A DNA stretch of 64,000 nt. Origin: Acholoe squamosa (Eukaryota > Annelida > Polychaeta > Phyllodocida > Polynoidae). The stretch spans positions 61,769,339 through 61,833,338 of the forward strand of contig OX439043.1 of NCBI GenBank assembly GCA_949317995.1. Reading direction: 5' to 3'. Position 1 is the stretch's first letter, and every line of letters starts with the position of its first letter. The notes beneath the pieces are model-generated. The model did no database searches. It was not told the DNA's origin and saw nothing but the letters and a program-made list of their open reading frames with translations. Positions 44,570-54,887 of this stretch are shown piece by piece. A program made the translations under genes and the position numbers.

Positions 44570-46332
44570 TTTTCCTGGTTCTGTGTGGCGGTTGAGATGC
44601 TTGCCACCAGGAGCTTGGAGATTTGATCCATTACATGAGGTGGTATTTGGGGGTTACTGTGTTGGTTCCCCTGGTAACCTCTTGTGTCAGGTTTGTAATC
44701 CTCCTGGCGTGAGTTGGAACCCTGGTTATATTGACCAGAGTTGCTGTATTGACCAGAGTTGTTGGATCTCTGGTTGTTGTAGGCACCATTGTTGTTGTAG
44801 GATCCACTGTTGTAGTTCCTATGTGGACTATGGCTTCTACTGTTGGATCCTTGATTATAGGATCCAGAGTTGTTTGAACCCTGGCTGTTGTTGTAGGATC
44901 CAGAGTTGTTGTAGGATCCAGAGTTGTAGTTCCTATGTGGACTATGGCTCCTACTGTTGGATCCTTGATTATTATAGGATCTGCCATTACTTGGGGTTCT
45001 GTCTCTCCTATCACTGTATGAAGAGTTACCATTGTTGGAGTTGGAAGAGCTGTTGTCCTTCCTACTGTTGTGACCCCCCCGGTTGTTGTTGTTGCCCCCC
45101 CTACCTCTACCTCTATTGGATTGGTAGTTGGGGTCATAGTTATTTCCTCTATATCTACCGGCAGGGTCTTTTGATGTAACCTTAGCCTCCTGTTGCCTTA
45201 CATGGGCACTAGACATTAGGTTAACATCTTCATCTGCACTAGTGCTGATTTCCTGGACCTTTTTCTTAGTAGGCTGTGGGTTAGACTCTGCCTCCCTTAC
45301 CTTCCTTGATCTTTCTTGGGTCTCAACCTCTAGGGCTAGGTCTAGGGCTTGGTCAAAAGAGTCTATTTTCTTGTTTTCAAGAGCTACAGAGATCCAGGGC
45401 CTCATGCCTTGGGTAAATGCCTTGCTTAGGATTTCATCGCTTTGGCGTTGGGCATTACACACTTTCCTGAGATGGCATGCATAGTCTAGGACAGGTTCAT
45501 CTACCTTTTGTGCACGGAGTGCTGTCCTTGAGATGATATTGTCTCGAGTAGCAAAATACTCTTTTAATTTATTCACTACATTGGTCCATGTCAACATATC
45601 AGGTGTGGCACTTTCCCTGAAGGATTCAAACCAAGCTAGTGCTTGTCCTTCAAGGTACTTGGGTAAATATGTTACCATGGTGTCACTGTCTGTTACTTTG
45701 TACTTATCCTTCAGATATTCTGGGAATTTGTGATCAATAAATAATGCTGTTGACATGAGTGGTGATGGGTGTGAAAAGGTTTTGGGTTTTGTTACCTCAT
45801 GTAGCCTGATCTTTCTGTCGTCCTGTTGTTTTCTGTCTATGAGTTTGGTCATGTTGGACACCATGGAGATTATGATGTCATCCTTGGATCCAGAGGCAGA
45901 TGGTGTGACAACAGGTGTGATGGCAGGTGTGGGAGGCTGTGGGGTCTGGGATGATACCATCTTCATGAGATCTGCTATCTGTTGTTGTTGTCTCTCTAGG
46001 GACTTCCGCTGATCTTCCATGGCCTTCTGTTGAGCATCTATTGCTGCATTCCTCTCTGCCAGTTGTTGGTTGAGGATCCTCTCCCTTTCCTCCTGCTGGG
46101 ACTTGTTGGTCTCTAGGGCAGTAACTGCATCTTGGATGGCCTTCTCATAGGCCCTTATCTTCTCAGCTGTCTGATTAGGTTGGGGGCCTTCATCGGTGTC
46201 CATGATGGAGGGTGTGGGAGAAGTGTCTCTGGAGGAGTGGCTGTCAAAGGCCGGAGCTGGGGTGGAGGATCTAGATGAGGGTGTGGATCCACCCCCTGAG
46301 GCAGATCCTTCTTCCCCTGAGGTAGATAGCAT
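44566..46332 (-). CDS. gag: Gag polyprotein of the Ty3/gypsy element
   Basis: Structural protein expected to assemble the particle. From the first ATG the frame encodes 588 residues. The segments in order are a Ser/Pro/Thr-rich acidic N-terminus, a Gln/Glu/Arg-rich probable coiled coil of about 70 residues, and a retrotransposon-Gag capsid-like domain with aromatic-rich helices (QALAWFESFRE). A long Asn/Ser/Gly/Arg/Tyr tail follows, with RGRGG boxes and duplicated SHSPHRNYNSGSYN blocks. Only two cysteines are visible, both in the capsid-like region, so the usual CCHC zinc knuckle is absent. RG-rich tails could bind RNA instead, as in foamy viruses (inference). The start is uncertain: the frame stays open without ATG for 85 further codons (to 46587) into a 20-bp tandem array. 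The ATG at 46203 (ATCATGG) has a better initiation context than the one at 46332. The stop TAG overlaps the pol frame. Confidence 0.85.
   Translation of the reverse strand: MLSTSGEEGSASGGGSTPSSRSSTPAPAFDSHSSRDTSPTPSIMDTDEGPQPNQTAEKIRAYEKAIQDAVTALETNKSQQEERERILNQQLAERNAAIDAQQKAMEDQRKSLERQQQQIADLMKMVSSQTPQPPTPAITPVVTPSASGSKDDIIISMVSNMTKLIDRKQQDDRKIRLHEVTKPKTFSHPSPLMSTALFIDHKFPEYLKDKYKVTDSDTMVTYLPKYLEGQALAWFESFRESATPDMLTWTNVVNKLKEYFATRDNIISRTALRAQKVDEPVLDYACHLRKVCNAQRQSDEILSKAFTQGMRPWISVALENKKIDSFDQALDLALEVETQERSRKVREAESNPQPTKKKVQEISTSADEDVNLMSSAHVRQQEAKVTSKDPAGRYRGNNYDPNYQSNRGRGRGGNNNNRGGHNSRKDNSSSNSNNGNSSYSDRRDRTPSNGRSYNNQGSNSRSHSPHRNYNSGSYNNSGSYNNSQGSNNSGSYNQGSNSRSHSPHRNYNSGSYNNNGAYNNQRSNNSGQYSNSGQYNQGSNSRQEDYKPDTRGYQGNQHSNPQIPPHVMDQISKLLVASISTATQNQEN
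44569..44575 (-). promoter_or_regulatory. Candidate -1 ribosomal frameshift site
   Basis: On the element's strand the last gag codons are GAA AAC TAG. The heptamer GGAAAAC directly precedes the stop and slipping back one base gives the pol frame. The A-site part AAAAC is typical, but the P-site part GGA is not the canonical XXX triplet, so efficiency is unknown. Shortly downstream a short inverted match (CACAGTGCC / CACTGTG around 44540-44562) could form a stimulating stem. The pol frame is open about 85 nt upstream of the gag stop. Confidence 0.5.
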
Positions 46333-46568
46333 GAGTTGAGCGTCCTGTAGAGATCCCTGGGAAATGTTGGATCCCTGAGAACTGGTTGTTCCCTGAGTAG
46401 ACAGGGTGGGTGGTGTGGGGTCTACTGAGTGTGGGTCTGTTGTACTGGAGGCTGGTTTGCCTCCTGTGGGCCTCCTAGATCTAGGTGGGAGGGAGACCTC
46501 TTCAACAGGCCCCTGACTACGTAAGGTCTTTGTGTGTTGTTCTGCCAGCTTGACTGATAAGACCTTGA

Positions 46569-46952
46569 TGTGTGGGGTAGACCTCACTGACTAGTGGGAG
46601 ACCTCGCTGGCGTGTGGGAGACCTCTCTGACGTGTGGGGAGATCTCACTGACGTTTGGGAGACCTCACTGACGTTTGGGAGACCTCACTGACGTGTGGGA
46701 GACCTCACTGACGTGTGGGAGACCTCACTGACGTGTGGGAGACCTCACTGACGTGTGGGAGACCTCACTGACGTGTGGGAGACATCACTGACGTGTGGGA
46801 GACCTCACTGACGTGTGGGGAGATCTCACTGATATGTGGGAGATCTTACTGTTGTGTGAGAGATCTCATTGATGTGTGGGAGATCTCAATGGTGTGTGGG
46901 AGATCTCACTGGTATGTGGGAGATCTCACTGGTATGTGGGAGATCTCACTGG
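46569..46952. repeat. 20-bp tandem array in the element's leader
   Basis: About 19 head-to-tail copies of a 20-bp unit (plus-strand form gtgtgggagacctcactgac). Central copies are nearly identical and the outer copies more diverged (agatctcactggtatgtggg). The array sits between the 5' repeat and gag. Its last unit is read as the first codons of the open gag frame, which explains why that end of the frame lacks an ATG. The unit length is not a multiple of three. Confidence 0.95.
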
Positions 46953-47365
46953 TGACCTTGGTGGGCATGGTGTCAAGGTCACTGGGTGGGTGGAGTGGGT
47001 TTTACTGTGTGTATGATTGATTCAGTAATGTTGCCAGCTTAATTTTTAGAGAGCATTGGGTAATTTGGGATCTTAGTAGGATGTTCTCCACCACTTTGTC
47101 ATTGTAGAGTTTGTGTATGATCAAGTTGTCATATGAGAAATATCATATGACTAGTGGTGTATGGAGTAATTACCTCAAGGCTCTCATGAAATAGTGTTAT
47201 TTCCAGTTGTCACTGGTTTATTCAGCTTTAGGCAACATGTAACAAATATCAATCATACAGTAGTTAGTATGTAGGTAATTTGTACATACAGTAAATATAC
47301 AGTAAGTTATAAAGTATAATGTTCTGTTCCACTCCACCTGTGAGGTAATAATAATACAATGTCCA
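46953..47365 (-). other. Untranslated leader of the LTR element
   Basis: About 410 bp between the 5' terminal repeat and the 20-bp array, AT-rich with no frame worth reporting. On the element's strand it begins TGGACATTG and contains an AATAAA-like stretch near 47220. Packaging and primer-binding functions would be expected here by position only. Confidence 0.45.
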
Positions 47366-47520
47366 GCATAGTTCTAGGTGGGTTCCCACACCTAGCTCCT
47401 GACCTGCTGCTTAGAGGAATAATGTAATAATGAATAACTTTACCCTCTGGTGGAAGTCTTGAGGAAGATACCCTCTGGCCACTAATGATGGAAACCAATG
47501 CCTGTCTAGCATAGTTTCAC
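47366..47520 (-). repeat. 5' terminal direct repeat (LTR or remaining 3' end of a longer LTR)
   Basis: This 155-bp sequence lies at the gag side of the element and matches 33573-33727 without a difference I could see. On the element's strand it ends ...ACTATGC and is followed directly by TGGACATTG. The TGG could start a primer-binding site, but I recognise no tRNA 3' end complementary to the rest. There is no AATAAA inside it and 155 bp is short for an LTR, so it may be only the conserved terminal part of a truncated LTR. Confidence 0.6.
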
Positions 47521-48005
47521 ACTCTTCTTCACAAGAGTGCTTATACCATCGTTTCCCATCCCCATATGGGCTAACAAAAGAGCACAGGGTGCAGTTGACC
47601 CCCGTACAGTATTCAAGAGTTGTTCCAATGAATGTATGATTTATGCTTGCCTATTAGAAGCATTGTGCCCTCCCCCCAGGACAAAGAGAGAGAGAAGGGA
47701 AGACTTACCTTACAGTGCACTTAACGCATGAGTAGCCCTCAGAGCCCTCAAGGACACTCAGCAAACGTCCTCCCTCCCCTCTTTATGTATGCAGCAGGCT
47801 ATTCACTCTTTCGATCAGGAGTGTGCCCTGTAAGTGCTCTTGTACTCAGGTGAAACCACTATGCATTTCTTTCACTAAGATCGCAGTGATCTTAGTGCTG
47901 GAAATGGAATAGTGAAGTGATCCCAGGACTAGCTATTCTGGACAGGCCTGCAACCACTGCATTACATAGGGAAGACCAGCCAGGTCTTATGATATGTGCC
48001 TACAC
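47521..48005. other. Flank right of the LTR element, no gene seen
   Basis: About 485 bp between the 5' terminal repeat and the right foldback arm. It contains the 25-bp palindrome at 47873-47897 and short pyrimidine-rich and gagagag stretches. Two overlapping short plus-strand frames have no coding character. It may be the interior of the interrupted foldback transposon, or sequence that replaced the outer part of a truncated 5' LTR. Confidence 0.4.
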
Positions 48006-48053
48006 TAAGATCGCTGGGGTTTGGATCCCAGGATGTTTTGAATTAAGCTCCAG
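48006..48053 (-). repeat. Right arm of the foldback element flanking the LTR element
   Basis: Inverted partner of 33343-33390 (taagatcgctggggtttgga ... gaattaagctccag). Inside it, at 47873-47897, lies the 25-bp palindrome built on cactaagatcgc/gcgatcttag. The same pair of motifs on both flanks suggests one long-armed MITE split by the LTR element. Confidence 0.7.
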
Positions 48054-48239
48054 CCCTTGTAGTTTGATCTTACCCATACGGGGACTTTCCCCCCACCCCC
48101 CCCCCACACACACAAACAGTCCTGGAAATGGCCACGCAATTGGTGTATAGTGGCTAACTAAGTCTCTGCTATTTCCCATTAGTGTTACCAGTTCCAAACC
48201 TATAGTAGTTCATCCACAGATCTATATGATCGTCTATCT

Positions 48240-49150
48240 ATCCAAAAATAAGACAACAATGCAATATTGCTTCCCTGACTACAAGATTGGCAGCTTAATC
48301 TGTTCTTTCATGTCAGATATGAACAGATCTGTCCTACAATGATTTCATGGGTATGATGCTCTATGAAAGTGAATTGGGATAAACAGAAGAACTGTGGGAA
48401 ATAGGAAATAGGATGCGCCTTTGTGAGGCTACATTATGGTAGGGTGAAAAGACAATGGAACTATACCGTTCAGGGCTGAAGGACAGACACTCCAAATCAG
48501 TTGCTGGAAATACATTGGTCATTCTAGCATAAAATGCACATTCTGGTCCCCCATGTAGATTTATTATAATGGGTATGACAACTTCCTTCACCTTCATTTA
48601 ACTGGAGGTAACACACATAATTTAGATATCAAATCTTAGATTATATTCTTTTCCAAAAAAAAGACATGACATAAACTATGCAAGTGTGTGATTTCCTTAG
48701 CATGGGTATGATGGATACTCAAAGGTCTTTGAATTTTGAAAATCCATTGATTAGAATAGAGGTTATGCCATTTCTTTTTTATTTCCATTGTGTCTTGGTA
48801 AATCTTACATGTGGCATGTGGCTTATCCATGGGGATTTGCAATATTCCAACTCTAATATCTGCACGTAGATTGTTCCTCTTAGTAAAAAGATGTCAACGG
48901 ACATGTAACACGCAAAATATTAAGAAGTAAGGTAAATATAGCATGAAAACCAATGCCAATTTAGCACAGCTTAAATCGATTGATATAGTAATATCACAGT
49001 ACAACTATCTATCATATTGGAATAAACAGTTAAGTACAAATGATGAAGGATTATCTAATCACACGACAATCCGTGGGCCCACAGCCAGTTTTGTGATACC
49101 ACACCAATCACTTGAAGTCTAGGTTTCAGGATGGATTGGCATAATTTATA
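48240..49150 (+). repeat. Dispersed repeat, blocks W-X-Y (copy C)
   Basis: The first part (W, 48240-48550; tgttctttcatgtcagatat) matches 56030-56215. The middle (X, 48720-48890) matches 31335-31495. The last (Y, 49075-49150; aagtctaggtttcaggatgg) matches 32290-32365. Thus the block order continues that of copy A. Confidence 0.7.
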
Positions 49151-52100
49151 TACCCCCTACGTTATTTTAGTTCATGTGTTGCTGGGCCTTTCCAAACCTA
49201 GCCTATACTAGCCATATGTAGCTGGGCTATACATACACAGTATTATGCCTATAAATGGTTACATTACTCTAATACAACAATACTGGCACTTTGACATTAT
49301 CATAATATTAAATATGAGGGGCTGGTAGCAAGCTGATCGAACATTTTGAGAGAAAAGCATGGAATTGGAACCACATACAATGATTTTATTGATAAGGCAA
49401 AGGAGTCCTTTAGCAGTTTAGATAACTATCACATTAAAGTGAAAGTGGAAACATTTTTTTAGATAGACTACTTTCAAACCAATCAAATTAGACAGGTTGC
49501 CAACTGTTAATACCATGAAAACAGGGCACCTGAACACCATCTCATTTCATTTTATAGCTGTTCCCTGCAAGCCTTTGCCCAGTACATACTGCAGTATATT
49601 AGATGTGACTATATTCATTTACAGCCTATCAAGAGCTTTCATTTGGTATATATCATTTGCACATTTCAACTAGGTGGTCCTCTACAGGTCTTCTGCAGGT
49701 AGATTTATTCTGATCAATAAAAAAATCTAATTAAGCTGAGATGATTGATATATTAAACATATTGTAACGATTTATTCATGAATCCTATATAATTCCTCTG
49801 GAATTCCATATAACCATTAAAACTATAGCTATTTCTTTTAGGCATCTGGGGCTTAAATTAAATTTATTAAGCAAGTATTCTGAAATATGATAGACAAATG
49901 CAAAAATATTGATTTTAAAAAATCTCATTTTTTTTGATACTACACCACTTGAAAAAGCCAAATCAAGGCCTATAAATGTGCGACTTGAGTACCACCTTGT
50001 ACTGATGGGTCACAGATGACGTTTTCCTGTCCCTCATTAAAAGTGTGCCTTATTCATCAATCGTAAATTCTAAATTATATTCAGAAAATATGAGCATAAC
50101 TAGCATGCAGTGCGCTCGGTTTACTTCCCTCTTTACATGTGATTAGTGAGATGCTTAGAGTGTTGCTGCGGCATGCTGTTAACCGATGATATGTATTACA
50201 GATAATCGTTTTGATATCAACTGGTTCCATTAATACACAATATGTATCAGATGTGGTAAATGATACTACAGCTGACACTCAGGGGACATTGAACGACCTG
50301 CTTCTTCTCCTCTTAACACTGCCCCTATCACCACTCAAGCTGCTCACCTCAATCTGCCTCTCTGTCAGCATGTGTGATACAATATGACACTGAATTGCAC
50401 TCTTTCTAGACAATGAGGAATGTGCCAAAGGGAGGGGTTCTTTATCTGTACAAAGAAAGGGCATTTTATAGATTCCAAGAGTATAAATTCCAAACGAAAA
50501 GAATGTATATAAATCTCTGCTATATTTTACTGTGCCCTGCCAACAGCTAGTTTAAGGAACAATAAATATGAGGTGCTAAAGGCAGAGTCTTGAAGTCAAA
50601 TAACTGTATGTGCATTCATTGGGACAGTTGGAAAAAGGAGAGTACTAAAATCCATGGCATGTGTTCATTGATTTTATGTTATAGTGCTATGTCTTTCCGC
50701 TACGTTTGTATACCCACTTACATGATTGCTTTGGGTATTCTAGAAATATACCGAAGCAAAATGGTCAATTTACCTTTGTATTTTGCTCTATGAATCTTGC
50801 TCTATCTGTCTAAAAATTACTTCCCTAGTCTATCTATTAAATTCATAGGGAAGGTGAGAGGATACATGACCCAGTGTGGCCGACAATTGACTCCCAGCGT
50901 GGGCTACACTGGCCTAACTGATAAATAATTGCTTGTGCTCAATAAGGTGCCTTTGCCACACTGTGCTAAACAATCTGGATAGAGCTCATCATCAAAGTGG
51001 GGTAACAAATTAGGCCTCAATGTCAGTACCACATTTGTTTCTCAAACCAACCTGTGCCATTTCTGGTTGCCCATTTCAAAACTGACCTGTGCCAAATCCG
51101 GTAACTTGATGTTTTCCACACAATTGGCTGAGGACTTTAGCCTTTAGGATGTCATCAGTCCTCAGTTTTTTACAGCTGGGGACAGCCCTGACAACCCAGC
51201 ACCTACCCCAGCTAAACCCATGCACAGAATCCTGCCCATCTTGGCCCCAAGTGCATGGCTGGCTACATGGGTAACTAAAAGCTTTCAAGATATTCACACC
51301 TATAATCACATAGAAACTCACATGTTGGTAGTCAGTATCCGATAGACATCCTTTTCTATGCAACTGATATTGAATTACAGTCTATACCTTAAGGAGGAAA
51401 GTTTTTTTAGTGCAGAAACCGGATGGCATCATGCTTAGCCTTCCAGGCAGGCTTTATATTCAATTCAATAGGCTGTCCCCAGATAAAGGCACCATAACTT
51501 ACACATTTCTGTAACCCTTCAAAGTGTTATCTTAAAAGTCAGTTGTTCTGGTAGAATGAGCAAATAAAAACAGTAGAGGGTGTATGTATGTGTTGAGGGA
51601 GAACAACCTCTGGAAATAGGGACCTTAATGCACCGTGCACTAAGGGCCTTTTTCGCCAATCCTGTCATGAGAGTTTAATGATGATGTAGAATAATTTCAG
51701 AAGAATGTGGTTAGGGAAATCACCTAGATTTTAGCTAGGACTATTGTTCCAGCATTTCCCCCACATGTCATACTTACTTTGTAATGCATTTAGGCAGACA
51801 AAATACCTGATAACAGTAATTTTCATGGATGTACATTTTGCAACACAATAATAGATGTGGGAGGATGCACCATTTTCCTTCACCAAAATTAATGTGGATG
51901 GGTTCATTGGGGATCGATTCTGCAAAACAAATATGCAAGAAAAATATGTTGTCACATTTGGTAGTCTTTCCCATCGTCCATGTTTACAGAATATAGAAAA
52001 GGATAATAGAAAGCATTGATAGTCATCGACAACATAATGAATGTAAAAGGGTCTTTATGATGACCTGTCAGAATTTGATGCATGAGCATGGGGCAAGCTG

Positions 52101-52949
52101 GGAGGTCCATTGCTAGTGGGCATTGTAATGCATGCAGACAATGATGAATAGAGGGAGGGGCACGATGTGGATAGGTGGTGAGAAAAGGATATAGTGAGTG
52201 ACTGGTGAAAGCGAAGGGAAGGTATCAAATGATTGGTGGGTTAGAAGAACAGGCCTGTGTGTAAAAGAAGTTAGGGGATTTATATATGATACAAGGACGG
52301 AGAATGTCGTGACACAGCATTATACACTGATATAGAAATATTTCTGTATCTCAACTGAAATACATGCAGTTAATGTGTTTTTTTTTCCAGCAGTAAACCC
52401 AGTATACATTAACAGATGACTAGCCATCCTTTTCTATCATCATTCTAATCATGAAAGCAGTTTGTAAGTGTGTGGCAGCATCTACTGATAGTCATTCTAT
52501 ATGATCAGGAGCTAGATCAATATGAAATCAACCATGGACAAAATACCTATGAGCATTAAGCTTTGTCAAGTACCTATCATTCTTTATTTTAACCATAAAT
52601 GTTGCAATCTGCCCTCTATCAAAAGAGAACTAAATCAATAGATTTAATGTGTTCAGTTAATCTGAAAACAAATAAGGTAAGAGGTTGACGCCATTCAAGA
52701 ACTTTATCTAAAATTTAGCAGGCAAGGAAAAGTCTTCATAGCTATCAATAAATAGTGACAGACCGAAGTATAGAAACTCTCCAACATGTTGTGGGATATA
52801 ATTTACAGTATAAAGTAGCCCAGCACTTCTTAGCTGAAACTTTGACAGAAACGGTTTAATTTGTTCTGCTCAGGGAGAAGAAATCTACCCTTTTATGACA
52901 CATTTTACTTCCTTTTGTAATTATTATCTTGTTTCAGTCCTGTGATAGC
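49151..52949. other. No supported gene apart from one exon candidate
   Basis: AT-rich. Apart from the possible terminal exon at 50279-50405, frames are short. Microvariants of simple sequence only. Confidence 0.5.
50279..50405 (-). CDS. Candidate terminal exon, unknown gene
   Basis: After a good acceptor (cattcctcattgtctag) a minus-strand frame reads about 40 codons and ends at a TGA with a basic, serine-containing tail (GSVKRRRSRSFNVP). A GAG|GTGAGC donor inside it allows a shorter 56-nt exon. The frame is also open after the TGA to 50081. No family is recognised. Confidence 0.25.
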
Positions 52950-53017
52950 CCAACGTTGGCCCTACATTAGCCCGATGCACCAGGCCAACATCGGCCAATT
53001 TTTGTGTGCTACCTGGG
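52950..53017. mobile_element. Truncated copy of the CCCAGGTAGCAC MITE
   Basis: cccaacgttggccctaca ... cggccaatttttgtgtgcta, then the terminal repeat, matches the right end of the element at 30793-31102. The left end is missing. Confidence 0.75.
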
Positions 53018-53690
53018 AAAGTTTAGAAAATTACTTTCAGATGGCATGCTTACATGGCAGGTTGATGTTGGTCGGTCAGGATAAGTATAGGCATATCTCC
53101 CCTGAAAAGAATTTTATTTTGGCCCAAAAGTGATGTTGTATTTTGCGTTTGCATGTTTCATGTTGGTCTTTTCGTGTTTGGTGTTTCAGACCAAACATGC
53201 AAAGTTGAAACAATGAAACACTGAAACGCTAAACACAAAGTTACGGAAAAAACAAACATGAAACATGCAAACACACAAACATGCAAACACACAAACATGA
53301 AACACAACGTCACTCTTGGGCCACCGTACTATTTACCTATGCCAAATGATTCTCGCTTAACACAAAAAGTGCATGCGATATTGTGTCAGTAAAATCAGTA
53401 AAAAAGTCTATGGTAGGAGTACTAGAAAGATTACATGTAATACCTGGAGGTAATTTCAAAATGGTCTATTATACCCCCTCCCCCTGCTCTTAGGCTCAGT
53501 AATATTACTGTGTGGCCACAGCTATCCAAGTGGCCTGCACTATCCAGTTTGGCTCTATGAGTGGGAGCACAACATAATATTATACTAATGAAGGTTTACT
53601 GGGCCCAACACACCTGGTACACAGTGATAGGGTAAATATATAGCGTCTGTTGTCATTTTGAGGCACCTAACATCACTACCCATAGTGAAC

Positions 53691-53797
53691 AAGTAATTAA
53701 TGGATATGTCATGACGCGTGACTGTTATCCAACAATAACATGTTGCATGTTATTGTTGGATAACAGTCACAAGTCATTACATATCCATTAACTACTT
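53691..53797. repeat. 107-bp palindrome (foldback element)
   Basis: Left arm 53691-53740 (aagtaattaatggatatgtc...) and right arm 53748-53797 are reverse complements with about four mismatches around a 7-base centre tgttgca. Whole unit could extrude as a cruciform. Confidence 0.95.
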
Positions 53798-54105
53798 ATT
53801 TTATTACACAATAATCAATAGATAATCAAAAAAAATCAATAAATTCAAGTCGAAAACAAAAATTGTTCCCCCTCCCCAGAACCCGAAGCCTGCCATAGTG
53901 TGTGTACACGATCGGTACACACACCTCGGTGCCCGGCAGCCATTGGTTTGGTCTGAACGCATCCCTCAGTACCGTATATCCTTGTGTAAAGGCCTGGTCA
54001 ATTTGCCACTTAGTAAGGAGGTTTAGGTAGTACACAGTACTAATACAAGCCTGGGTGTATAAACGAGGAAATATTGACTGTATCTATGGGTCAGTCAAAA
54101 AAAAA

Positions 54106-54187
54106 AATATACACTCGGACCGGGACTCATCCCGCCTACCTCTAGCGGCTGAGCGCAATGCTCTAACCACTAGACCACCGGGACTCA
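54106..54187 (-). repeat. tRNA-like sequence (SINE-type)
   Basis: On the minus strand CCCGGTGGTCTAGTGGTTAG is a D-arm/A-box, followed by GAGCATTGCGCTCAGC as a stem-loop. The B-box region is diverged. It lies 150 bp from the SINE-like copy at 54333. Confidence 0.35.
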
Positions 54188-54332
54188 CATCTCGGCGCCC
54201 GGCAGCCGTCGGTTTAATACTGTGTGCAACTAGCCTGGTTATGGGTCAAGGTGCTGGACGCGTTCACACTACACTACTGCTGGGTGGCTTTATATCATAG
54301 AGACATGGTTCTAACCAAGCTTCTCTCATCAG

Positions 54333-54630
54333 TCCCTGTGGCGCAATGCAAAGGGAGTTGGACTTGGGATCTGAGACTGCAGGTTCCATCCCTACCCTGA
54401 CAATGAAAAATGTTGTAGTTTTTAACATGTAACATATGACATGTAAGGACATGTAAGGTGTGCAGGTTATCCATGGATAACTGCACTTGGTGCCTGTTAC
54501 CCTTGGATAACTGCACACCTTACAAAAGCCATGATGCATGCATCATGCCATGCAATATCGACAGGTATGTGCATAGGGGTATCCAGGAAAAGCACTCAAA
54601 ATCACAGAAATCGTGTAATAAAACGCACTA
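54333..54630 (+). repeat. SINE-like element, copy 2
   Basis: The head GTCCCTGTGGCGCAATGCAA has A-box character and gcaggttccatccctacc is a B-box. The tail from about 54517 (acaaaagccatgatgcatgc ... aatcacagaaatcgtgtaat) is the second copy of that at 2540-2645. The middle holds repeated gacatgtaagg and gataactgcac words. Confidence 0.45.
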
Positions 54631-54779
54631 TCATTAATATCATTAATAGGCCCCAAAAAATTAAAGTCAGCTAAGGTGAATTTGTGGGATGATCAGTGAG
54701 CTCATTCTGTGCCTCGACACTTGTTGTTTGATTGAGTGATAGTGCATTCTGTATATAGCAATGTTAGCATCTAAAAAAT

Positions 54780-54887
54780 AGGGATGGGCTTAGGCTTAGA
54801 GTCTTTGTTCCAAAAACAAAAAAGATTTGATATAGCCTATGCCCATTTCCTGACTGTCTGTCATACGAGTTGGACAACTTTGGGTGT
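54780..54887 (+). repeat. Direct repeat, copy 1
   Basis: gggatgggcttaggcttaga ... gacaactttgggtg recurs at 55285-55389 about 500 bp away with few differences. Another word, taggagtactagaaagatta, is shared between 53413 and 54980. Confidence 0.85.

Larger units (their letters stand above)
33573..47520 (-). mobile_element. Env-bearing Ty3/gypsy-class LTR retroelement (errantivirus-like), about 13.9 kb
   Basis: Three long frames on the minus strand occur in retroviral order: gag (44566-46332), pol (39812-44569) and env (36358-38982), with a small ORF between pol and env. The set is bracketed by two direct repeats, 33573-33727 and 47366-47520, which I read as identical over 155 bp. Protease-RT-RNase H-integrase order with integrase last, plus a GPY/F-like integrase C-terminus, places it in the Ty3/gypsy (Metaviridae) group. 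The frames are long and unbroken and the bracketing repeats show no differences, so the copy is probably young. I found no clear target-site duplication, no TG...CA termini and no convincing tRNA-complementary primer site. The outer boundaries are therefore provisional; the 5' LTR may be truncated and the 3' LTR longer than 155 bp. Confidence 0.85.

Noticed and set aside
44631-45137. Minus-strand Thr-rich 168-codon frame overlapping gag
   Set aside because: Alternative frame of the low-complexity gag tail; its composition follows from the repeats and it is in neither the gag nor the pol frame.
44583-45179. Plus-strand Cys/Tyr-rich 198-codon frame
   Set aside because: Shadow of the Asn/Ser/Gly-rich gag tail on the other strand.
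46775-47020. Plus-strand frame with repeated CGRSH/DVWEIS words
   Set aside because: It reads the 20-bp tandem array.
47340-47366. Primer-binding site for a known tRNA
   Set aside because: Only the TGG matches expectation; the following bases match no tRNA 3' end I know.
50081-50278. Continuation of the 50279-50405 frame through a TGA as a readthrough protein
   Set aside because: No evidence for recoding; the downstream frame could be open by chance.
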